Source: a bacterium (GTDB taxonomy: Bacteria > KSB1 > UBA2214). Taken from it: 6,663 bases of DNA. A program made the translations under genes and the position numbers. A model generated the notes under the pieces. The model ran no database searches. It saw only the letters and a program-made list of their open reading frames with translations, and had not been told where the DNA came from. Shown here one piece after another: positions 1-5,259 of this stretch; the stretch's first letter is position 1, and the number at the start of each line of letters is the position of its first letter. The stretch spans positions 1 to 6,663 of the forward strand of contig JAKQKF010000345.1 in the NCBI GenBank assembly GCA_029560815.1. Direction: 5' to 3'.

Positions 1-1455
1 CATGCGCCTGTACATATCGTCCAAATCCCGCACAGAAGCAGGCGACCAGAGGCGTTCGGCGATCACGGCTGTACGCGGCCAGATGCGCGAATCGACGGTT
101 TCGGGGGTGACCAGCTCCGCCCAGCTGGTGGCCTCGCCGCCTAGGATTCTCGCCTGTTCCTCCGGCGTCAACTGCGCGTCAGGTCGAACCGGATCGATGA
201 GATAATGATAGGAAGCGGGCTGGATGAGGTCGATATAATAGCCATTGGAAAGAATACCCTGGTAGCCCCTCCGGGCGGCCTGGACCAGGGAATCCGGCCC
301 GCGCCAGGAATGGATAACAATGTTTTTCGGCATCGACGGGTGGAGGATCTCATCCCAGCCGACCATCCGCTTGCCGTGTTTGGTCAATATCCTGAGCAGG
401 CGCGAGTTGAAATAAGCCTGAAGGGCATGGTTGTCCTTGAGGTTGTTCTTTTTCATAAAGGCCTGGATGGCCGGATTGGCATTCCACTGCTTGCCATTGT
501 TCTCATCCCCGCCGATATGGAGATAGGGATCGGGAAACAGGGCGGCCATCTCGCCAAGAAACCTGTCGAGAAATTTATAGGTGCTCTCTTTGGTTGGATC
601 CATGGTTGGGTCGAAGACACCCCAGCGCCGCTCGATGGTGTAGGGGCCGGGGGCGCTGGCCAGCTCGGGATGGCCGACGAACCAGGCCGTGGTATGGCCG
701 GGCATGTCGAATTCAGGGTAAACGCGAATGCCGCGTTCGCCGGCGTAGGCGATAATCGTTTTGATCTCGGCCTGGGTGTAGTAAAAGCCGTCGGAGCCGA
801 GCTGGTGAAGTTTAGGGTAGAGCTTGCTCTCGACGCGGAACCCCTGGTCCTCGGAGAGATGCAAATGGAGAACGTTCATTTTGACGGCGGCCATGCCGTC
901 GAGGTTGCGTTTGACCACCTCCATCGGCAGCCAGTGACGGCAGACGTCGATCATCAGGCCGCGCCAGGGAAAGCGCGGCTTGTCCTGGATGGAGAGCGCG
1001 GGGAAGAAAAAGCCCTTTTCATCCGCCTGAAGCAGCTGGAGCAGGGTCTCGAGGCCATGCAGACCGCCGAGATCGGTGACACAGTGCAGTTCAATCCTCG
1101 CCGGTGTGACTGTCAGCTCGTAGGACTCATCCTCGCCGAGGGCGACCTTGCCAGGGCGCTGGCAGGTGATGACCAGACCCGGATTTTCAGCGCGTGTCTG
1201 CGGGGTGATGACATCCTGGGGCATAAAGAGCGCAGTGCGGCCGCTGAGGCGGCGCAGCATGCGCGTCACGCCGCTGTAAAGGCGCGGATCGGCCTGACCC
1301 TCTATCGCCAGGGTGAAAGAAGCATCGAGACGATACTGGCCCTCAGCCAGGGTCATTTTTTCCGGCACCGGCATGAGGACCGGGGCTTCAGCCGCGCCAA
1401 GCAGGGCCGGCAGGAAGGCGGCCAGGCAGAGACACAGGATTGCGCTTTTTTTCAT
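1..1455 (-). CDS. Exported GH20 beta-N-acetylhexosaminidase (3' end cut by window edge)
   Basis: Removes terminal beta-linked GlcNAc/GalNAc from glycans such as chitin oligomers, peptidoglycan fragments or glycoproteins. The frame is open from ATG at 1455 to the window edge; 485 codons are visible, with no stop. Residues 1-22 form a Sec signal peptide (MKKS start, hydrophobic core, cut near LLGAA), so the enzyme acts in the periplasm or outside. Residues about 25-160 fit the GH20b N-terminal domain and 162-485 the catalytic barrel. GH20 landmarks seen: RGLMID at 165-170, HLHLSEDQGF at 197-206, YPEFDMPGH at 246-254, catalytic pair D317-E318 in HIGGDE, VGWDEI at 365-370, SWRG at 383-386, GGEATSW at 439-445 and AERLW at 466-470. 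In this family the Glu is the acid/base, and the Asp orients the substrate N-acetyl group in substrate-assisted catalysis. The motifs reach the usual barrel end, so little is probably missing. A GAGGAG site precedes the start, 15 bp after the transporter stop, so it is the third gene of the operon. Family near certain; natural substrate unknown. Confidence 0.96.
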   Translation of the reverse strand, partial: MKKSAILCLCLAAFLPALLGAAEAPVLMPVPEKMTLAEGQYRLDASFTLAIEGQADPRLYSGVTRMLRRLSGRTALFMPQDVITPQTRAENPGLVITCQRPGKVALGEDESYELTVTPARIELHCVTDLGGLHGLETLLQLLQADEKGFFFPALSIQDKPRFPWRGLMIDVCRHWLPMEVVKRNLDGMAAVKMNVLHLHLSEDQGFRVESKLYPKLHQLGSDGFYYTQAEIKTIIAYAGERGIRVYPEFDMPGHTTAWFVGHPELASAPGPYTIERRWGVFDPTMDPTKESTYKFLDRFLGEMAALFPDPYLHIGGDENNGKQWNANPAIQAFMKKNNLKDNHALQAYFNSRLLRILTKHGKRMVGWDEILHPSMPKNIVIHSWRGPDSLVQAARRGYQGILSNGYYIDLIQPASYHYLIDPVRPDAQLTPEEQARILGGEATSWAELVTPETVDSRIWPRTAVIAERLWSPASVRDLDDMYRRM

Positions 1456-1470
1456 GATTCTCCTCATTTG

Positions 1471-2802
1471 CTATTTTTTAACAAGATAACGATCATAGAG
1501 CCAGAGCCCTGCCATCGAGAGCACCCCCATGGAGGCAACCAGGATCCACATGACGGGGGCGCGTGTGGGCAGCCCCTGTGCAGCGGGATTCTTGATCAGG
1601 GTTTCGAACATTATACCGCCGAGAGGGGCGCCGACGATAGTGCCCAGGGCCATCGGCAGATTGGCATAGCCGAGATAGAGTCCCTCCTGCCCCTTCGGAG
1701 CGATAGCCCCGATGTATTGATAGATGCGCGGCGAGGCGAACATCTCGCCGATCGCCATCGAGGCGATGGAACCCAGAATGAAGATGCCGGCCAGGGGCAT
1801 GGCAAAGGCGCCGATGGAAATAGAGTGCAGGGCACCGCCGTTGGCCAGGCTGGGAATGATGTTGAGCAGCATGCCAACCACCGTGACACCAACGCCGGCC
1901 ATGATCGACTTGAGGGGCGACCACGATTTCGAAAAGCGGGTGATCAGGAGCTGAAAACAGACGATCATCACCGGATTCATCAGGGTGTAGAGTTCGACCG
2001 GGGCATCCTTGTCCACAAAGCGCAGGTAGAGGGGGATGAGGTTGTAGATTTGCACATAGATGAACCAGAAAAAGCTGATTACAACCAGAAAAAAGACGAA
2101 GCGGATATTGCCGAGCACCATGAACATCCCTTTGAGGGCCTGGCCGATGGTCTTCGGCTTTTGCAGGGTCCCCTCCGTGAGCGGCTGCTGGTACTGGGGC
2201 TCGCGGTAGACAAAAAGTACGACCAGCAGTCCGATGAAAGCGAAAAGGGTGGCGACATAACTGAAGATAGCCGGGATGCCGTAATGAGTACGCACAAAGT
2301 AGGAGACCGTGCGGCCGAACATCGAGCCGATGTTGATCACCATATAAAAGATGGCGAAGCCGAGGGTGGTGTTGACGCCGGAGGTCTTTTGCACCGTGCC
2401 GGAGATGCAGGGTTTGACCACGCTGCCACCGATGCCGATGAGGAGGATGCCGAAGACGACCGGAATAGTGTAATCGACCAGCCCAGCCTCACGGCCAAGC
2501 AGGGCCGGCCAGAACTGCTGCAGGGTGCCCATGGTCAGATAGCCGAGCGAGATGAGGACAAAGGCTACCGCCAGGGAGCGTTTGAAGCCGAAGCGGTCGG
2601 CAAGGGTTCCGCTGAGGATGGGGAGAAAGTAGACCAGTCCCCAAAGCAGTGTGCCATTGAGAAAGGTGGCCTTGGTCGGGGCCATGCCCAGGGTTTCGTT
2701 GAGATAGATGACGACAAACGAGGCGATGGCGTAATAGGCCCCGCGCTCAAAGAGTTCGATGGTGTTGGCCGTCCAGAAGGTGCGCGGAAATTGGGTCTTC
2801 AT
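1471..2802 (-). CDS. POT/PTR-family proton-coupled oligopeptide-type transporter (MFS)
   Basis: Inner-membrane symporter of the major facilitator superfamily, 443 residues, with about 12 hydrophobic segments (near 22-38, 50-66, 76-96, 112-128, 148-168, 177-198, 232-260, 272-287, 298-316, 327-352, 374-395, 414-436). POT hallmarks: the ExxER motif E16-E19-R20 followed by Y23-Y24; GTLADR at 65-70; KP at K130-P131 in helix 4; a full match to the second PTR2 signature at 149-161 (FYMVINIG, N157); and GE at 352-353 in helix 10. In known POT structures these residues couple protons (ExxER, Lys of helix 4) and hold the peptide termini (Arg, Tyr, Asn and helix-10 Glu), so peptides or peptide-like substrates are likely. 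Only about 34 residues separate helices 6 and 7, too few for the extra HA/HB helix pair of many bacterial POTs. The stop is TAG. The start has CAGGAG upstream, and the gene lies 12 bp after the SGNH gene and 15 bp before the hexosaminidase. Substrate is inferred: a peptide, or an amino-sugar or muropeptide fragment. Confidence 0.93.
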   Translation of the reverse strand: MKTQFPRTFWTANTIELFERGAYYAIASFVVIYLNETLGMAPTKATFLNGTLLWGLVYFLPILSGTLADRFGFKRSLAVAFVLISLGYLTMGTLQQFWPALLGREAGLVDYTIPVVFGILLIGIGGSVVKPCISGTVQKTSGVNTTLGFAIFYMVINIGSMFGRTVSYFVRTHYGIPAIFSYVATLFAFIGLLVVLFVYREPQYQQPLTEGTLQKPKTIGQALKGMFMVLGNIRFVFFLVVISFFWFIYVQIYNLIPLYLRFVDKDAPVELYTLMNPVMIVCFQLLITRFSKSWSPLKSIMAGVGVTVVGMLLNIIPSLANGGALHSISIGAFAMPLAGIFILGSIASMAIGEMFASPRIYQYIGAIAPKGQEGLYLGYANLPMALGTIVGAPLGGIMFETLIKNPAAQGLPTRAPVMWILVASMGVLSMAGLWLYDRYLVKK

Positions 2803-2814
2803 AAGGCTCCTGAG

Positions 2815-4206
2815 TTAGGGGATGACCTGCCATTTTTTCAGAAGATCGGTGACGAGTGGCTTCCAGGCGGCATAGCCCGCGGGGTTGCAATGCATGCCGT
2901 CATGAGTGAACTCTTTGCGCAGTTTGCCGACACTGTCAGCCACGACGGTGTAAAAATCGACGTACTCGTAACCGTTCTCCGTGCAAAGCTTCCCGATCCA
3001 GCGGTTCAGTTCCTGAATGCGGTCAACGGGATGGGTGGCGAGCATCTCATCCTTGCCTGGAATATAGTCATTGACCGGCATGATCGCCCCGATGGCGACC
3101 TTGATGCCCTGGCCGGCGGCCATGCGGGCGACGCGGGCGATATTGGCCCGGGTTTCCGCCATGTGCATGCGCTTGTCCGGCCACATGTCGTTGAGGCTGC
3201 CGCAGAAGAAGATCATGCCGTACGGCTTGAGCGCGGCGACATCCTGGCGGTAGCGCAGCCAGAACTGATGAGTCGATTCCCCGCCGATGCCGCGGTTGAG
3301 GATCGGTACCCCGGGGAAATCCTTCGGCAGGTTCCACATGTCCACCGAGGAGGATCCATAAAAAACCACGCGCTTCTCCCCTTCACACGGGGCCCCCGCC
3401 TCGGCATTGCCCTCGGCATAGCGCGCCAGGGATTTATCGTGACTTTCAATCTCGGCTTTCACCGCTGCTTCGATCAGGCTCCTTCCTTGCTCGATCCGGA
3501 GAGAGGGCACCCCGAAGGCCGACAGCGCGGTTTTGGCCATCAGCTCATCGCCAGCGGGCAGCATATGGACGCCGTCGAAAGTGAGCACGCCCTGGCTGCT
3601 CATGCCCGGTTTCTGGAGGGGGGCCAATACGGCGCGGAAAGCGGCGTCCATATCAATGAGCAGGCAATTTTCCTTTTTGGCGATCTCGCGCAGGACCCGA
3701 ATATAGGGGAGGAGAGCGAGATTTTCGGGCGAGTCGAGCTTCTCCCTGATTACCGTGGTGGTGAAAAGAGCAACCCTGATCTTGTGCGCCTGGGCGCGGC
3801 GTACCATCTCGCTCACCTTTTCCCGATAGAGCGGCAAGGGCACTGAAGAGAGGTTCCAGCCCCGTTCCTTCGCGAGAAAACCGTGCCAGACATCATTGAC
3901 GCCGACGCTGATGGTCACCCAGTCGGGCTGTTGATCGAGCACGTCGCGCTGAAAACGCTCCGCCATATCGGTGGATTTGTGGCCGCTGATGCCGGCGTTG
4001 ACGAAATAGATGCGGCGCTCGGGATAGAGAACGCTGAGGGCCTTGCGCATGAGATCGACGTAGCCGGTCGGCCCCTCGCCCAGCTCTGTGATGCTGTTGC
4101 CGAGGGTGACGACCACATCTCCATCCTGCAGAAGCAGTTCCTGCCCGCTGAGGAGGGTTGCGCTGAGCAGGAGTGACATAAAAAACAGACCAATTCGACT
4201 GCGCAT
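2815..4206 (-). CDS. Exported tandem two-domain SGNH/GDSL hydrolase
   Basis: A 463-residue exported protein with two complete SGNH hydrolase (esterase/acetylesterase) domains in one chain. Residues 1-21 are a signal peptide (MRSR, then a hydrophobic run ending LLSG). Domain 1, about 26-225: block I GNS with nucleophile S38, block II N70-A-G72, block III GVND 102-105, block V DGVH with D211 and H214. Domain 2, about 277-460: block I GSS with S286, block II NRGIGG 304-309, block III GSLND 336-340, block V DGMH with D436 and H439. Both therefore keep Ser, Gly, Asn and the Asp-x-x-His pair and should be active. The linker at 240-276 is polar and low in structure. Family members deacylate carbohydrates, peptidoglycan or lipids; beside a hexosaminidase, a sugar O-acetylesterase role is likely, but this is inference. 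It is first in the left operon. The start was chosen for the signal peptide; the Shine-Dalgarno site is weaker (AGAGAG, 6 bases before ATG). Confidence 0.93.
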   Translation of the reverse strand: MRSRIGLFFMSLLLSATLLSGQELLLQDGDVVVTLGNSITELGEGPTGYVDLMRKALSVLYPERRIYFVNAGISGHKSTDMAERFQRDVLDQQPDWVTISVGVNDVWHGFLAKERGWNLSSVPLPLYREKVSEMVRRAQAHKIRVALFTTTVIREKLDSPENLALLPYIRVLREIAKKENCLLIDMDAAFRAVLAPLQKPGMSSQGVLTFDGVHMLPAGDELMAKTALSAFGVPSLRIEQGRSLIEAAVKAEIESHDKSLARYAEGNAEAGAPCEGEKRVVFYGSSSVDMWNLPKDFPGVPILNRGIGGESTHQFWLRYRQDVAALKPYGMIFFCGSLNDMWPDKRMHMAETRANIARVARMAAGQGIKVAIGAIMPVNDYIPGKDEMLATHPVDRIQELNRWIGKLCTENGYEYVDFYTVVADSVGKLRKEFTHDGMHCNPAGYAAWKPLVTDLLKKWQVIP

Positions 4207-4363
4207 GCAATTCTCTCTTTTTTTAGTCTGGAGTCAGGTCAGTTTGTGATGCGGCTTTGACCGCAGCGGCAGCGGCCCGTTGATCCGGGCAGCGCCGCCG
4301 GGGATGTCCAAGATAGGAATTTTTTTGCAAGGGGGCAAATCTTTTATGCAGCGGATCGAGGGC
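4207..4363. other. Intergenic spacer between the two gene blocks
   Basis: This 157-bp spacer separates the ferritin-like gene stop from the SGNH gene start and is the longest non-coding stretch in the window. Both flanking genes run leftward, so it should hold the end of one transcript and the promoter or leader of the next, unless there is read-through. It contains two GC-rich inverted repeats (annotated separately), a run of seven A residues on the coding strand opposite 4320-4326, and a purine-rich stretch just before the SGNH start. I found no credible -35/-10 pair at normal spacing and no stem directly followed by a T tract on the minus strand. Confidence 0.7.
4250..4300. repeat. Two adjacent GC-rich hairpins upstream of the SGNH-transporter-hexosaminidase operon
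   Basis: The larger inverted repeat pairs 4266-4279 with 4286-4298 around the six-base loop TTGATC: five G-C pairs, one mismatch, two pairs, a one-base bulge, then five more pairs, all G-C. The smaller one, 4250-4265, is a perfect five-pair stem (TGCGG/CCGCA) with a six-base loop, and it abuts the larger. They lie 44-94 bases before the SGNH start codon in a same-strand spacer. No T tract follows on the minus strand, so this is not a standard intrinsic terminator. It may be a leader structure, a U-less terminator, a protein-binding palindrome or chance in GC-rich DNA. The pairing is visible; the role is unknown. Confidence 0.45.
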
Positions 4364-4843
4364 TCATGTACGCAGCTGGTGCAGGACCAGGCGCAGCTGA
4401 TCGAGGTGGGCCTCCTCCTCGGTGATGGTCTCCTGCACGACGGGGAGATCGCGGGGATCGATCTCCCTGACGAGCTGGCGCAGGAGGTTCAGGGTCGCTT
4501 CTTCAGTCTGCATGGCGAACTCGACTGCAGCGAGGTCATCCAGACTGGTGGCGGTGTCGATGGCATCCTGTTCGTCCGTGAACATCTTGTTCTGCCAGAG
4601 TTGCTCGACGTAGGCCTCGTATTCTCCGGCATAGCTCTCCGCCGATGGCTGCTGCTCAAGGCTCTCCGCCAGCCGGGCGAAGCGCTCTTCATGGGTCCTT
4701 TCCTGGCGGGCGATGGCGGCAGCGGCTGTGCGCAGGGCGGCACTCTCGGCGCTCTGAGCGAGGGCTTCGTAAAAGGCGGCCCCGTTATGCTCCTCGGTCA
4801 CGTTCATCGCGACAATCTCATGGGCAAGAAAAAGGTTGGCCAT
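4364..4843 (-). CDS. Ferritin-like (rubrerythrin-type) diiron protein
   Basis: A 159-residue cytoplasmic four-helix-bundle protein of the ferritin-like/rubrerythrin group. Such proteins bind a diiron centre and take part in peroxide reduction or iron handling. The ligand pattern is complete: E18 in helix 1 (TEEHNGAAFY, 16-25), E48-x-x-H51 in helix 2, E114 in helix 3 (QTEEAT, 112-117), and E143-x-x-H146 in helix 4. The choice between E114 and E115, or E17 and E18, is by alignment with the family pattern from memory. It has no cysteine at all, so it lacks the rubredoxin Fe-Cys4 domain of classical rubrerythrins and would need an outside electron donor if it reduces peroxide. There is no signal peptide. 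The start at 4843 has AGGAG seven bases upstream. It lies 32 bp after the DRTGG gene in the same direction and is probably co-transcribed with it and the kinase. A ferritin-like member with another oxidase role is possible. Confidence 0.88.
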   Translation of the reverse strand: MANLFLAHEIVAMNVTEEHNGAAFYEALAQSAESAALRTAAAAIARQERTHEERFARLAESLEQQPSAESYAGEYEAYVEQLWQNKMFTDEQDAIDTATSLDDLAAVEFAMQTEEATLNLLRQLVREIDPRDLPVVQETITEEEAHLDQLRLVLHQLRT

Positions 4844-4875
4844 CTTTGCTCTCCTCTGCTGACAGGATCTTCGGC

Positions 4876-5217
4876 TTAAAGGCCGCGCAGGCCCAGGGCG
4901 TACAAACGGCCCGCCACCTCGAATGCGGAGGAGGTGGTGGACAGGACCAGTATACTCTTCTCCCGCGCCTTGCTGAGCACGGACTCGTCCGGTTCGAGGC
5001 CATCGGGCAGGATCACAGCGGCCAGGCTTTTGAAAAAGCAGATGGCGATGACATTCATGTGGGTCTGGTTGGTGATCCAGATCGCCCCCTTGACACCCCT
5101 GGCCATGACATCACTCAGGATGTCGGAGATGTAGGCCATGCCGACCTCCACCGGCTGATCGGGATCACCGCTGAGTACCTTCAGCTCCATCGTTTGGATG
5201 ATTTGGCGCAGTTGCAT
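4876..5217 (-). CDS. Stand-alone DRTGG-domain protein
   Basis: A small cytoplasmic protein (113 residues from the preferred start, 115 from the ATG at 5223) made of a single DRTGG domain, a fold also found in HPr kinase-related, phosphotransacetylase and CBS-domain proteins and thought to bind small ligands or mediate contacts. Family features, numbered from the 5223 ATG: MQLRQII at 3-9, VGMAYISDILSDVM at 27-40, WITNQTHMNVIA at 49-60, ILVLST at 91-96 and FEVAGRLYALG at 101-111. The name-giving motif is degenerate: VGMAY stands where others have a TGGY-like sequence. In other bacteria such proteins often sit beside anti-sigma-type ATPases and iron-only hydrogenase or NuoE/NuoF-like genes; here the partners are a sensor kinase and a diiron protein. 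It lies 42 bp after the kinase stop and 32 bp before the ferritin-like start. No biochemical function is established for the family, so none is assigned. Confidence 0.87.
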   Translation of the reverse strand: MQLRQIIQTMELKVLSGDPDQPVEVGMAYISDILSDVMARGVKGAIWITNQTHMNVIAICFFKSLAAVILPDGLEPDESVLSKAREKSILVLSTTSSAFEVAGRLYALGLRGL

Positions 5218-5225
5218 GCTCATCT

Positions 5226-5232
5226 TCCTTCT
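5226..5232 (-). promoter_or_regulatory. Ribosome binding site that favours the second ATG of the DRTGG gene
   Basis: On the minus strand AGAAGGA lies at 5232-5226. The ATG at 5223 begins only two bases after it, too close for normal initiation, whereas the ATG at 5217 begins eight bases after it. The later start also gives an N-terminus (MQLRQII) like the usual start of the family. The 5217 start is therefore preferred, at moderate confidence. Confidence 0.6.
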
Positions 5233-5259
5233 GCAAGGGATGTGCGTTGAGACGCGGTT

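Noticed and set aside
1426..1434. Cysteines at residues 8 and 10 of the hexosaminidase as a lipoprotein signal
   Set aside because: They lie inside the hydrophobic core too near the N-terminus, without a lipobox-like L-x-[AG]-C context after a full-length core. A normal signal peptidase I site near residues 20-22 fits better.
1471..2802. Identifying the transporter as AmpG or NagP because of the neighbouring hexosaminidase
   Set aside because: The ExxER motif, the second PTR2 signature and the helix-10 GE place it in the POT family, not with AmpG or the known GlcNAc permeases.
205..3846. Very long plus-strand frame of 1213 codons that looks like a giant protein
   Set aside because: It lies antisense to three genes with clear family motifs (GH20, POT, SGNH). 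The translation is low in hydrophobic order, rich in H, D, G, E and R, and has no recognisable domain. Codon avoidance and in-register gaps explain its length.
4324..4339. Possible terminator stem TTTGC/GCAAA after the ferritin-like gene
   Set aside because: The stem is only five pairs, and on the minus strand it is followed by A residues, not T. On the plus strand there is no gene for it to terminate.
4280..5250. Plus-strand frames of about 200 codons at 4280-4879 and 4645-5250
   Set aside because: They lie opposite the ferritin-like and DRTGG genes, which have intact family motifs and ribosome binding sites. The plus-strand translations show no domain.
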